DNA of 28,999 nucleotides from the NCBI GenBank assembly GCA_937988745.1, contig CALKAR010000139.1, forward strand, positions 1 to 28,999, given 5' to 3'. Within the stretch, counting starts at the first letter, position 1; each line of letters begins with the position of its first letter. The position numbers were made by a program, and so were the translations under genes. The notes below the pieces were generated by a model, which was not told where the DNA came from, did no database searches, and saw nothing but the letters and a program-made list of their open reading frames with translations. Source of the DNA: an uncultured Peptococcaceae bacterium (GTDB lineage Bacteria; Bacillota; Limnochordia; Darwinibacteriales; Darwinibacteriaceae). Positions 15,807-24,433 of this stretch are shown here, one piece after another.

Positions 15807-16493
15807 ATGATGCTTTACAGACTGGAGGCGATTAAGATTCAGAGAAACGTGGGTTTGGCAAGAATTACGTATATTGTCTTTGCTGCTCTGATACTGGCGT
15901 GGATCGGTGCATGGCTGCTTAAGCTCTCAGTTGAGCAAACATTTGCTTGGCTGCAAGATGGCTTAGGGAGCTTTCTCTACTGGACAGCAGCCAAGTTCGT
16001 TATTTGGATAATACCAGCTCTCTGGCTGATCACATCATCTAACCGCAGCATTATGGAGGTCATCAATTTTAAGAATTGGGAAGCCTGGCTGGGATGGGGT
16101 GGCGGCATAGGAATCCTGATTGGGATAACCGGGATCATCCCCAAATATCTCCAGGGTCAACTGATTCTACCGACAGAGTTCAGTTTTCCGCTCCTCAACG
16201 TCTTAGTGATTGCACCAGTATTCGAGGAATTCCTCATGCGAGGGGCTATTCAGGGAAACCTTCAGGGTAGATATCCCTTTTGGCTGGTAAACACAATAAC
16301 TTCCGTGTTGTTTGTACTTCTTCACATTCCTGGATGGTATTTCATGGGAGTGCTGTGGGACAATCTCACAAGACCGATCGGTGGTGCTCTCTCTATTTTC
16401 TTGGTCAGCTTAAGCTTCGGGTACGCTGCGTATCGTTCACGCTCGGTCATGGGTGGGGTTTTGTGCCATTTCTTAAATAACCTTTTCGCGTAA
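15807..16493 (+). CDS. CPBP-family intramembrane metalloprotease
   Basis: 228 residues with about six to seven membrane segments and the three CPBP signatures: APVFEEFLMRG (EExxxR), FVLLHIPGW (FxxxH) and CHFLNNL (HxxxN). The start is taken as ATG 15807, nine bases after AGGA; a TTG at 15801 is in frame but too close to that site, and ATG 15810 is also possible. It differs from the CPBP protein at 615-1214 outside these motifs, so the two are not recent duplicates. Its position after two terminator-like hairpins suggests independent control. Substrate unknown. Confidence 0.85.
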   Translation: MMLYRLEAIKIQRNVGLARITYIVFAALILAWIGAWLLKLSVEQTFAWLQDGLGSFLYWTAAKFVIWIIPALWLITSSNRSIMEVINFKNWEAWLGWGGGIGILIGITGIIPKYLQGQLILPTEFSFPLLNVLVIAPVFEEFLMRGAIQGNLQGRYPFWLVNTITSVLFVLLHIPGWYFMGVLWDNLTRPIGGALSIFLVSLSFGYAAYRSRSVMGGVLCHFLNNLFA

Positions 16494-16580
16494 CGTAATT
16501 TAGAAGGGAAAGTCGCGATGGGAAGGCGGCTGCTGTTTGGATGTTGCCGGAAGAGAGGAAGCACTCTTGTAAAAATTACG
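16494..16580 (+). other. Possible multibranched RNA element after the CPBP gene
   Basis: CGTAATTT (16494-16501), directly after the stop codon, is complementary to AAATTACG (16573-16580). The enclosed 71 bases contain two further small stems, CGGC/GCCG and AAGAG/CTCTT, giving a three-way-junction outline. There is no T-run. It may be a 3' stability element or chance pairing. Confidence 0.3.
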
Positions 16581-16623
16581 AAATAATGAAGTCAAATTAT
16601 CCCCTCCTGGCAGGTATTCTCAA

Positions 16624-16650
16624 TTGTATAGCGGTATATGTGCAATACAA
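16624..16650. repeat. Inverted repeat upstream of the chemoreceptor gene
   Basis: TTGTATAGC (16624-16632) and GCAATACAA (16642-16650) match in 8 of 9 positions around a 9-base spacer, 63 bases before the start codon. A TATGAT box at 16652-16657 follows, but no -35 box at normal spacing was found. It may be an operator or a leader hairpin. Confidence 0.35.
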
Positions 16651-16712
16651 CTATGATAGTAAGGTAATTTTTAGTGAAACTTAGGACAATTTACCCTGCG
16701 GGAGGATTTACG

Positions 16713-18578
16713 ATGGCACAGGGGCGGGTGAGGTTCGGTATTCGAGCCAGGCTGATCTTGATGATTGGTTTGTTGATTACTCTCTTGGTTCTTGGGATCA
16801 GCATTTTTTATTACTACAACGCAAAAAACATGGTCGAAAACGGCATTTTCCGGGAAGCACAGCTTACTGCTGAGACTAATGCTCAAGCTGTATCGCAGTG
16901 GTTTAAGGCGATTGAAGATGAGATGTATCTTTTCTCGATTATTCCGGAAGTCCGCAGTTTCGAATTAGACAAAGCACGCGCTATAATGAATGAACTGATA
17001 CAAGAAAGGCCCGAGTATGGCGGAATTCTCTTGGCCGATACAACCGGTACCGCAACGACGGTCGAGGGTCTAACGATTAATATCGCTGCTAGGGATTATT
17101 TCATTCAGGCGCTGGCTACTGGGGAGGTTTTCTACGCCGAGCCCCTTGTTACACAGGGAACCAATGTCTCGACTATTATGCTGGCCAGGCCCATTTTTGA
17201 CGAAAGCGGTCGCAATCCGGTAGGTGTGGTGGCTTTCTCAGTGACCTTGGATTACATGCAGAGAGTGGCTGAAAGCATGAATTTAGCAGGCTATGGTCAC
17301 GGTTGGCTGGTCAGTGACTCTCGGCTACTAGTTGGGCACCCAAATGAAGAATACTTAGGCAGCTCAGACCTGTTCTCGCAAGTCCCATCTTTACAGCCGA
17401 TTGTGGATAACATGCTTGCAGGCAGTTCTGGTATAGGGACTTACAACCTGGATGGTAACAGCAGATTGGTAGCTTATGCTCCAATTGCACAAAATGGATG
17501 GGCAGTTGCTGTAGAGGCCTATGAAAAGGACATTTTGAGTGATGTTTCCCGCATGCAGAGAACCCTGAACTACATTGTAGCAGGCGCACTGGTTGTGGGT
17601 CTTACACTGACCTATGCGTTAGCTGTTTCGCTGGCAAAGCCAATTGTTGAGCTGACAAGAAGTGCTGAGAAGGTCCGTCAAGGTGACTTGACCGAGGAAA
17701 TAACCGTTAGGCGCAGGGATGAAATTGGGTCACTAGCTTCGTCCTTTGGCCAGATGATTGATAACCTTAAGAGTATCATTGAAAACGTGAAGGACTCAGC
17801 CTATAAAGTGCTGGATACTTCTAACCAGCTGGCTGCATCGACTGAAGAAACCGGTGCTTCCATTGAGGAGATTGCAGCTAGCGCCAATACATTTTCTCAG
17901 ACAGTCTCGTTCATGAACAGCAGTGTTGGAGAAGTGTCTGCATCGGCCAACCACATAAGCTCGCTAGCATCCGAAGGAGAAGAATCGCTAGAGAGAACGG
18001 CGCAGCAAATTGATGAACTGCGGAGCAGTATCCAGCAGTTAGCAGAAGTTGTATCCGATTTAGAAGCCAGCTCTTCTGAAATTGATAAAATCGTTCAGGT
18101 TATATCGGCTATAGCCGACCAAACAAACTTGTTATCCCTAAATGCAGCTATTGAGGCAGCTAGGGCTGGGGAACACGGCCGTGGGTTTGCTGTGGTAGCG
18201 GAGGAGGTACGTAAACTCTCCGAGCAGAGCAGCCGCGCTGCAGAAAACATCCGCGATCTGATTCACCAAGTGCAGCACAAAACACAGTTAGCTGTGGAGG
18301 GGATGAATAGGAGTGCAGTCGGTGTCGACGAGACCGCTCGGGTTGTAGGAGATAGCGGGGCCCTTTTTTCTACTATCATTGGTGCGATTAACGAAATTGT
18401 GGCTGGAATCCAGTCAATTGGGGAATCGGCTAAGGTAATTGACCTGGGAGCACAGGAAATGGCGGCTGCAACAGAAGAACAGTCAGCTACAATTGAAGAA
18501 ATTTCGTCTTCGACCCAGACATTAAGTGAAATGGCTCAAGAACTGCAGTCTCTAATTGAGAGATTTAAGGTTGAGTAG
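16713..18578 (+). CDS. Methyl-accepting chemotaxis protein with dCache sensor
   Basis: 621 residues from ATG 16713, eight bases after GGGAGG (a GTG 39 bases upstream is in frame but lacks a site). Order: membrane helix about 12-36, extracellular double-Cache sensor about 37-285 (typical endings ...VGVVAFSVTLDYMQRV and APIAQNGWAVAVEAY), second membrane helix about 290-315, HAMP (LAKPIVELTRSAEKVRQGDL...), then the signalling hairpin whose tip is QTNLLSLNAAIEAARAGEHGRGFAVVAEEVRKLSE (in parts). No C-terminal pentapeptide for CheR/CheB is present. The dCache class usually senses amino acids, organic acids or other small metabolites. The diguanylate cyclase gene follows after 28 bases with no terminator, so they are probably co-transcribed. 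Confidence 0.93.
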   Translation: MAQGRVRFGIRARLILMIGLLITLLVLGISIFYYYNAKNMVENGIFREAQLTAETNAQAVSQWFKAIEDEMYLFSIIPEVRSFELDKARAIMNELIQERPEYGGILLADTTGTATTVEGLTINIAARDYFIQALATGEVFYAEPLVTQGTNVSTIMLARPIFDESGRNPVGVVAFSVTLDYMQRVAESMNLAGYGHGWLVSDSRLLVGHPNEEYLGSSDLFSQVPSLQPIVDNMLAGSSGIGTYNLDGNSRLVAYAPIAQNGWAVAVEAYEKDILSDVSRMQRTLNYIVAGALVVGLTLTYALAVSLAKPIVELTRSAEKVRQGDLTEEITVRRRDEIGSLASSFGQMIDNLKSIIENVKDSAYKVLDTSNQLAASTEETGASIEEIAASANTFSQTVSFMNSSVGEVSASANHISSLASEGEESLERTAQQIDELRSSIQQLAEVVSDLEASSSEIDKIVQVISAIADQTNLLSLNAAIEAARAGEHGRGFAVVAEEVRKLSEQSSRAAENIRDLIHQVQHKTQLAVEGMNRSAVGVDETARVVGDSGALFSTIIGAINEIVAGIQSIGESAKVIDLGAQEMAAATEEQSATIEEISSSTQTLSEMAQELQSLIERFKVE

Positions 18579-18606
18579 ATTAAGCGATTATAGGTGAGAG
18601 GGTCAT

Positions 18607-20166
18607 ATGGAGCGAGCCACAGTAATGCTTATGCTGGCCGTTGGTTCCTTTATCTTTGGGCTGCTGCTCGTAACGCTTAAGTATAGCAACAGTCAACCAC
18701 AGGAAGTCCCCTACTGGATTATAGCGAAGTTTTCTCAGGCTGCTGGTTCTTTCATGCTGTACAGCGGTGTAGGTTCCTTGTCGAGTTTGAATTTATTAGG
18801 AAGTATCGCTTTGGTCGTTGGCTGTGCCTATGAAGCCTGGGCTGTTCGGGTCCTTTCTGGGAAGATAGTGGAGCGCTGGATCCCGCCGCTGACAGGCCTT
18901 GTAATAACAGGCGTCTGTTCGGCAGCACTGTTTCTGGCTGCGCCTGATGGCAGGAAAGTTGTGTTTTTCCTGCAGAGCATCTTTTTCTTTCTGCCCAGTA
19001 TATTTCTCCTACACCTGAGAGATAGTGCGTCTATACTTGAATTGATTTTGGGCGTGAGTTATGCAGCAGCGGGCACAGCCTTTCTAGCCGCTGCCGTGGG
19101 CGGTGGTAGCTTTTTGTCTCAGCTGATCCCTCTTGCTAGCTTCTGCATATTTTTGATCAGCAGTTACATCATGCTTATGCTGGCTAAGCAGCGCAGTGAT
19201 CTGCGAGTAACCGAGATGAAGATGACCTTAGAACAGACAAAGAGCCAGTTCCAGTTAATTGTGGAAACGGCCATTGAAGGTATTCTTGCCTTCGATAAGG
19301 ATTATGTAATTACCTTTGCTAACGAGAAAACGGCTTCGATCTTAGGCTACACTGTCGACGAACTAGTCGGAAAGCCTTTCGATCTATTTATACCTGAGGC
19401 TCACGTTGAGCTTTATAACTACCAGAAGTCGCTCAGACGAAGTGGACAAGACAGTGTTTATGAATCCAGTATTCTAGGAAAAGGTGGGGTGGAGCGCTGG
19501 TTCCTAATATCGGCCAAGGCAATTCTCGACGAAGAGGGTAAGTTTAGAGGGTCCTTTGCGATGCTGACCGATATTAATGATAGAAAAGAAATGGAGCTGG
19601 CGCTTCAGGAGTATAACCGGCAGCTGATTGACTTGAGCAACCGAGATGGTTTGACGGGAATTGCCAACCGCAGGAGATTTGATGAGGAACTAGAAAGAGA
19701 ATACGCTAGGATTCGCCGCACTGGTTCGCAGCTTTCTGTTATACTCTTGGACATTGATTATTTTAAGGCATACAACGACTACTACGGTCATGTTATGGGA
19801 GACGAATGTCTGCGGAAATTTGGTGCCATGCTGGAGGAAAGCGTAAGTAGATCAGTTGACCTGGCAGCACGCTACGGAGGAGAAGAGTTTGCCTGCTTGC
19901 TTCCGGATACCAATCTTCAGGGTGCAGTCACTGTCGCCAAGAACATTCAGCAGCGGATCGGAGACCTGAAGGTTGAACACAAAGAATCGCCAATCTCCGA
20001 ATATGTCACAGCCAGTTTTGGTGTGATCACAGTGAGGTATTCACCTGAAATCTCTACAACCGACATAATTGATATGGCAGATAAGCTGCTTTACAAAGCG
20101 AAAGAAGCCGGCCGCAATCGGATTATGTATGCCGAATGGAACAGTCAACAAGATAACCCCAGTTGA
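18607..20166 (+). CDS. Membrane PAS-GGEEF diguanylate cyclase
   Basis: 519 residues: an N-terminal membrane domain of about six or seven helices (residues 5-195), a short coiled linker, a PAS domain (about 213-335, FQLIVETAIEGILAFDKDY...GYTVDELVGK), a signalling helix and a C-terminal GGDEF domain (about 345-510). The domain has DGLTGIANRRRFDE, the metal-binding VILLDIDYFKAYND, the active-site loop YGGEEF and an intact inhibitory site RSVD upstream of it, so it should make c-di-GMP with product feedback. The substrate motifs are complete and no EAL domain is present. GAGAGGG precedes the ATG. It likely shares a transcript with the chemoreceptor, linking chemical sensing to c-di-GMP. Confidence 0.93.
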   Translation: MERATVMLMLAVGSFIFGLLLVTLKYSNSQPQEVPYWIIAKFSQAAGSFMLYSGVGSLSSLNLLGSIALVVGCAYEAWAVRVLSGKIVERWIPPLTGLVITGVCSAALFLAAPDGRKVVFFLQSIFFFLPSIFLLHLRDSASILELILGVSYAAAGTAFLAAAVGGGSFLSQLIPLASFCIFLISSYIMLMLAKQRSDLRVTEMKMTLEQTKSQFQLIVETAIEGILAFDKDYVITFANEKTASILGYTVDELVGKPFDLFIPEAHVELYNYQKSLRRSGQDSVYESSILGKGGVERWFLISAKAILDEEGKFRGSFAMLTDINDRKEMELALQEYNRQLIDLSNRDGLTGIANRRRFDEELEREYARIRRTGSQLSVILLDIDYFKAYNDYYGHVMGDECLRKFGAMLEESVSRSVDLAARYGGEEFACLLPDTNLQGAVTVAKNIQQRIGDLKVEHKESPISEYVTASFGVITVRYSPEISTTDIIDMADKLLYKAKEAGRNRIMYAEWNSQQDNPS

Positions 20167-20176
20167 GCTGGGGTTA
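20154..20176 (+). terminator. Terminator overlapping the cyclase stop codon
   Basis: TAACCCCAG (20154-20162) pairs perfectly with CTGGGGTTA (20168-20176) over a five-base loop that contains most of the TGA stop codon. The following T-run (ATTTGT) is short. Confidence 0.6.
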
Positions 20177-20509
20177 ATTTGTACCAGAATAGAGCAAGTA
20201 AGGTCAAGAAAGCGGTTTGCAGCGTTAATCGAGAGGATGCTGTTTCCCATGAAGCGGTATCTTCTCTTTTTGATATCTAAATCCATAATATGGCAGTAAA
20301 TATGTTAAGGATTTTATGACATAGTATTATTTTGCAAATAAACAACCTGCAAATCCGTCTAGCTGGGCAAAAACGTTGTCGTTTAGTTGATTTGGTATTT
20401 CGTTTTATTGTATTTGGTGTTAGAATATATTCTGGATGCCCATACATGATTTGCACCTAGCCCAGGTAGCTCCAGAGTCTGAAGCATTTAGGAAGGACGT
20501 GATCTAAAA
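20177..20509. other. Non-coding gap before the pyrophosphatase gene
   Basis: 333 bases without a convincing gene; the short open frames here have no ribosome sites or family resemblance. It is AT-rich from 20280 to 20435. Visible elements are a GCAAAT direct repeat (near 20335 and 20349) with a matching ATTTGC near 20449, a GCTGGGC/GCCCA pair crossing it, and the palindrome annotated separately. I see no promoter with both boxes at good spacing. Confidence 0.5.
20422..20433. promoter_or_regulatory. Perfect 12-bp palindrome upstream of the pyrophosphatase gene
   Basis: AGAATATATTCT is fully self-complementary and lies 77 bases before the GTG start, in the region where the promoter should be. 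Its TATATT half could itself be a -10 box. A repressor or activator site is plausible; the binding protein is unknown. Confidence 0.35.
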
Positions 20510-22678
20510 GTGAATTGGCTTTTATTGGTCTTTTTCGCGAGTGTACTAGCACTAGCGTACGCGGGCTTCAACTTCTTTTCAGTCAGGAAGCTCGATGAGG
20601 GAACTCAGCAGATGAGGGAAATTGCAGGCATGATTCGTTTAGGCGCTGTCACTTTCCTGAACTATGAGTTCCGCATCATTGCTACTATCGCTTTACTCGT
20701 TGCTATTCTAATGGGTGTGGTAGTTGGCTGGTACGTGGGTGCGGCATTCTTGATTGGCGCTGTTATGAGCTCGCTCGCCGCAGTAGTCGGTATGCGAATT
20801 GCCACTTATGCCAACGTACGTGTATCGAACACAGCTAGGACAACAAAAAAGCTGGGGCAAACCTTAAAGGTAGCGTTTCAGGGCGGATCTGTAATGGGGC
20901 TTTGTGTGGGCGGTTTTGCTTTGCTGGGTTTGGTAATTGTCTATGTGGTTTTTGGTCTCTTACTTGGGCAGCTTTCCATTGAAAACGTGTACCTAGTGAG
21001 AAACTGGCTGGGAATCGAATTCTCGCCATTTACTATGACCATTTCGGGCTATGCTCTTGGGTGCTCAATTGTCGCCATGTTCTTCCGTGTGGGCGGCGGC
21101 ATCTACACCAAAGCAGCTGATATGGGTGCTGACTTAGTCGGCAAAGTCGAAGCCGGTATTCCTGAGGATGACCCTCGGAACCCTGCGACAATCGCCGACA
21201 ACGTAGGAGACAACGTAGGAGATGTCGCAGGTCTTGGTTCTGACCTCTTGGAGAGCTTCGTGGGAGCTATTTCGTCTGGTGTTATTTTGGCTTTCCACCT
21301 GTTTCTTTCCAGCGAGGCGAAGAACGGTGGAATGACCTACTCGCTGCTCCGGAAGATGTTTATGTATCCGATCGTTCTGGCGGGTATGGGTGTTCTTGCC
21401 TGTATTGTGGGTATTGCTTATATTATCCTTAAGGAGCTCTCTGAGGATCCTCACCGCGAACTGAACATGTCTACCATGGTTTCTGCCGGTCTTACTATAA
21501 TGTTGGCCGGTCTTACTTCCTGGTTCATGTTCCGTGGTGAAGACTTGACAGCCCTTGATTTCAGGCTGGGCGTAATGTCTCCCTGGATCGCTTCGATTCT
21601 GGGTATTATAGCCGGCGTTGTGATCGGTTTTATTGCTGAGTACTACACCAGCTACGATTATAAACCCACTCAGAGCATTGCTTCCGCAAGTACAGAAGGT
21701 GCAGCTCTGACCATTACTCAAGGTATGTCTGTGGGTATGCGTTCAACAATGGCACCTGTACTCGTGTTGGGTGCGACCGTAATTGCCGCCTATGGCGCAG
21801 CTGGTATATATGGTATCGCCATGGCCGCTGTGGGTATGCTGTCGTTCGTGTCTACTACAGTTACCGTTGATACTTATGGACCCATCTCCGACAATGCAGG
21901 CGGTATTGCTGAAATGAGCAATCTTGATGATGAGGTTCGGGAAATTACTGACAAACTCGACTCGGTTGGAAACACAACGGCAGCCATCGGTAAGGGCTTT
22001 GCCATTGGCTCTGCAGCTTTGGCCGCTACATCTCTCATGGTTGCCTACATCTACTCTTATTCGCCGCCAGAAATAGATCCGATTCTGGACATCATCAATC
22101 CGATGACATTAGTAGGTGCCATGGTAGGTACTGCTCTTCCGTATCTGTTCTCGGGTATGCTAATTGAGTCGGTAACAAAGGCGGCACGTAAGATGGTAGA
22201 TGAGGTTCGCCGTCAGTTCAGAGAGAAGCCAGGAATTCTTGATGGTACTGAAAAACCTGATGTAAGCTCATGCATTTCCATTGCTTCAGAAGGCGCTCTG
22301 CAGGAAATGAAACTGCCGTCTTATATCGCACTTGCTTTCCCACTCGTAGGTGGATTCTTGTTTGGAGCCCATTTCGTCGGTGGCATCTTAATTGGTGCCA
22401 TTATGTCGGCGATTATGCTGGCATTGTACACAGGAAATGCTGGTGGCGCATGGGACAACGGTAAAAAATTCATCGAATCTGGTGGCTTAGACGGACACGA
22501 AAAGGGCGGCGAGACACATGCTGCAGCTGTTGTCGGTGACACTGTGGGCGACCCCCTCAAGGATACCGTTGGTCCATCGCTCGACATTTTGATCAAGATC
22601 ATGTCCACCATTTCTCTAATTGCTGTTGCGATCTTCTCGAAGTACAATCTCTTCGCGTTGTTCAGTAACCTGTTCTAG
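20510..22678 (+). CDS. hppA: Membrane pyrophosphatase, K+-dependent type (H+ or Na+ pump)
   Basis: 722 residues with about 16 membrane helices. Pyrophosphate and Mg sites are intact: DMGADLVGKVEAGIPEDDPR, NVGDNVGDVAGLGSDLLES, DNAGGIAEM, and the C-terminal GAWDNGKKFIESG and GDTVGDPLKDTVGPS. The key position in GNTTAAIGKG is alanine, not the lysine of potassium-independent enzymes, so the enzyme should need K+. The glutamate of DLLES, used for ion coupling, is present; whether H+ or Na+ is pumped cannot be decided by eye. It uses pyrophosphate energy to build an ion gradient, typical of energy-limited anaerobes. The start is GTG 20510; the AGGAAGGA site is 12 bases away, rather far, and no better start exists in frame. 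Confidence 0.95.
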   Translation: MNWLLLVFFASVLALAYAGFNFFSVRKLDEGTQQMREIAGMIRLGAVTFLNYEFRIIATIALLVAILMGVVVGWYVGAAFLIGAVMSSLAAVVGMRIATYANVRVSNTARTTKKLGQTLKVAFQGGSVMGLCVGGFALLGLVIVYVVFGLLLGQLSIENVYLVRNWLGIEFSPFTMTISGYALGCSIVAMFFRVGGGIYTKAADMGADLVGKVEAGIPEDDPRNPATIADNVGDNVGDVAGLGSDLLESFVGAISSGVILAFHLFLSSEAKNGGMTYSLLRKMFMYPIVLAGMGVLACIVGIAYIILKELSEDPHRELNMSTMVSAGLTIMLAGLTSWFMFRGEDLTALDFRLGVMSPWIASILGIIAGVVIGFIAEYYTSYDYKPTQSIASASTEGAALTITQGMSVGMRSTMAPVLVLGATVIAAYGAAGIYGIAMAAVGMLSFVSTTVTVDTYGPISDNAGGIAEMSNLDDEVREITDKLDSVGNTTAAIGKGFAIGSAALAATSLMVAYIYSYSPPEIDPILDIINPMTLVGAMVGTALPYLFSGMLIESVTKAARKMVDEVRRQFREKPGILDGTEKPDVSSCISIASEGALQEMKLPSYIALAFPLVGGFLFGAHFVGGILIGAIMSAIMLALYTGNAGGAWDNGKKFIESGGLDGHEKGGETHAAAVVGDTVGDPLKDTVGPSLDILIKIMSTISLIAVAIFSKYNLFALFSNLF

Positions 22679-22684
22679 GAAAAT

Positions 22685-22720
22685 CACCGCTGACGTGTGC
22701 TGCAGCATGCGTCAGCGGTG
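22685..22720 (+). terminator. Terminator of the pyrophosphatase gene
   Basis: CACCGCTGACG (22685-22695) pairs perfectly over 11 bp with CGTCAGCGGTG (22710-22720), with a self-complementary TGCTGCAGCA in the loop, followed by TTTGCTT. It starts six bases after the stop codon. Confidence 0.8.
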
Positions 22721-22812
22721 TTTGCTTAAGAGAAAACTGCATAATCGAAAGAGGAAATCAAATTTTAATATGGAAAACATAAATATTACCATTTGAATGT
22801 TGGGTGATTACG

Positions 22813-22902
22813 CCCGCGCAGCCTGTCAACATAATAGAGACAGCCATAACCAGCGGGTTCGTGTTGTTCGAGCGGCACAGGATCGGCCGCTCGATTTTTT
22901 TC
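22813..22902 (+). promoter_or_regulatory. Candidate structured leader (attenuator) of the DUF1538 operon
   Basis: CCCGC (22813-22817) pairs with GCGGG (22853-22857); inside, CTGTC (22823-22827) pairs with GACAG (22839-22843) around an A-rich 11-base loop, leaving an asymmetric internal loop (GCAGC opposite CCATAACCA). Eleven bases later a strong terminator hairpin follows, and the coding start is only 35 bases beyond that. A terminator in this place, after the previous gene's own terminator, implies conditional read-through. The motif does not match any riboswitch consensus I can recall (GEMM, ydaO, fluoride, yybP-ykoY, TPP, cobalamin, ZTP). Confidence 0.5.
22868..22902 (+). terminator. Leader terminator upstream of the DUF1538 gene
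   Basis: TCGAGCGGC (22868-22876) pairs perfectly with GCCGCTCGA (22886-22894), followed at once by a run of eight T. It is one of the clearest intrinsic terminators in the window and lies 5' of the gene, not 3' of one. Confidence 0.82.
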
Positions 22903-22936
22903 TTGAATTCGAGATTTTGAGGGGTGTGGTGATTGT

Positions 22937-24433
22937 TTGAACATTCTATTGGAACGGATGAAAGAGAATGTAGCGGCGGTTATTCCTATTGCAATAGTTG
23001 TCCTTATTCTTAAGTTTACACTTGTGCCTCTTGACACGGCGGCTATTTTTCGTTTTCTCGTAGGTTCTGTTTTAGTGATTATTGGCTTATCGCTGTTCTT
23101 GGTTGGAGTAGATATAGGCATTACGCCCTTAGGTACTCTGACTGGGAGTTCCTTGGTCAAGACAAATAAGCTTTGGATTGTTCTTAGTGTGGGCTTCGTC
23201 CTAGCTTTTTTTATCTCGCTGGCAGAGCCGGGGCTTCTGGTTTTGGCTACCCAGGTGGATTTTGTGACACTCGGCGGCATTAGCAGTACTGAGCTGCTGA
23301 TTGTTGTTTCTATAGGATTGGCCCTTCTGGTATCACTAGGCTTTGTAAGAATCTTTAGGAACATACCGCTGTATAAATGGCTGTTTGGATGTTACATCAT
23401 AGTTGCTGTCCTATCGATTTTTGCTTCACCAGAGTTTCTTGCCATTGCTTTTGACGCCTCGGGGGCGACCACCGGTATCCTTGCAGTTCCCTTTATTCTT
23501 GCTCTATCAGTCGGTGTGGCGGGACTTCGTAAAGACAGTAAAGCTTCGGAGGAAGACAGCTTTGGTTTAGTGGCCATTGCATCAGTTGGAGCTATACTAT
23601 CGGTCCTGGTCCTAAGCTTATTTTCCGGCACTCGCACGTTTGCGGATGCCAGTCTCGAATCTGTGCATATCGAAAGCCAGTCCATTCTGCGTCCGTTCTT
23701 GATGTTAGTACCAGGAGCCCTTTGGGAGAGTTTTATCAGTATTCTCCCACTGCTGGTAGGGTTCGTGCTCCTGCAGAGGTTTCTATTTAAGCTTACCCGC
23801 AGACCATTCAATCGCATGTTTAAGGGTTTTGTCTACGCTTTTGTAGGTCTCTTTCTTTTCCTTGTTGGAGTTAATGGCGGCTTTATGGAGGTTGGGAGTC
23901 AAATCGGGTATCGCTTAGCCCAGCTGGATAATAAGCTGTGGCTGATCGGAACAGGTTTTGCCCTTGGATTTTTTACGATCGTGGCAGAGCCAGCTGTCTT
24001 TGTTCTGAGAGATCAGATCGAGGAAGTAACAGCAGGATACGTTAAGCGCAAAGCCGTATCTTCAGCGCTCTCTGTGGGAGTGGGCTTTGCAGTATCGCTT
24101 TCGCTGATTAGGATTTTGGTTCCGGGAATCCAGTTGTGGCATTATCTTTTGCCAGGCTACATCGTGGCGCTGAGCATGATGTTTTTTGTACCCAAGCTGT
24201 TCGTGGGCATCGCCTTTGACGCGGGCGGAGTGGCTACGGGTCCTATGACAGCCACATTTATCTTGGCGTTTACTCAGGGGGCAGCCAGTGCTTTTGAGGG
24301 TGCGAATGTGCTTTCAGATGGATTTGGCATGATTTCACTAGTCGCGATGGCTCCCATAATCACTTTGCAAATACTTGGTCTGCTGTTTCAGGCTCGCTCT
24401 AAGAAAGAAGGAGTTGAAGACAATGCCAGCTAG
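22937..24433 (+). CDS. DUF1538 membrane protein, two repeats (putative transporter)
   Basis: 498 residues, very hydrophobic, made of two homologous halves (about 30-255 and 270-490). Each half repeats the same landmarks: LVGVDIGITPLG / LVGVNGGFMEVG, ISLAEPGLLVLATQV / TIVAEPAVFVLRDQI, VSLGFVRI / VSLSLIRI, and IAFDASGATTG / IAFDAGGVATG, then a DSFGLV / DGFGMI end. This is the DUF1538 family, whose conserved acidic and glycine motifs inside membrane segments suggest a channel or transporter; substrate is not known to me. The start is TTG 22937, ten bases after AGGGGTG; ATG 22958 is a weaker alternative. It overlaps the P-II-like gene by 11 bases, which points to a regulated-transporter pair like AmtB-GlnK. 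Confidence 0.85.
   Translation: MNILLERMKENVAAVIPIAIVVLILKFTLVPLDTAAIFRFLVGSVLVIIGLSLFLVGVDIGITPLGTLTGSSLVKTNKLWIVLSVGFVLAFFISLAEPGLLVLATQVDFVTLGGISSTELLIVVSIGLALLVSLGFVRIFRNIPLYKWLFGCYIIVAVLSIFASPEFLAIAFDASGATTGILAVPFILALSVGVAGLRKDSKASEEDSFGLVAIASVGAILSVLVLSLFSGTRTFADASLESVHIESQSILRPFLMLVPGALWESFISILPLLVGFVLLQRFLFKLTRRPFNRMFKGFVYAFVGLFLFLVGVNGGFMEVGSQIGYRLAQLDNKLWLIGTGFALGFFTIVAEPAVFVLRDQIEEVTAGYVKRKAVSSALSVGVGFAVSLSLIRILVPGIQLWHYLLPGYIVALSMMFFVPKLFVGIAFDAGGVATGPMTATFILAFTQGAASAFEGANVLSDGFGMISLVAMAPIITLQILGLLFQARSKKEGVEDNAS

Noticed and set aside
22800..22936. Assignment of the leader to a known riboswitch class
   Set aside because: I compared it by memory with c-di-GMP, c-di-AMP, fluoride, manganese, TPP, cobalamin, ZTP and guanidine motifs and found no matching conserved blocks; left as unassigned.
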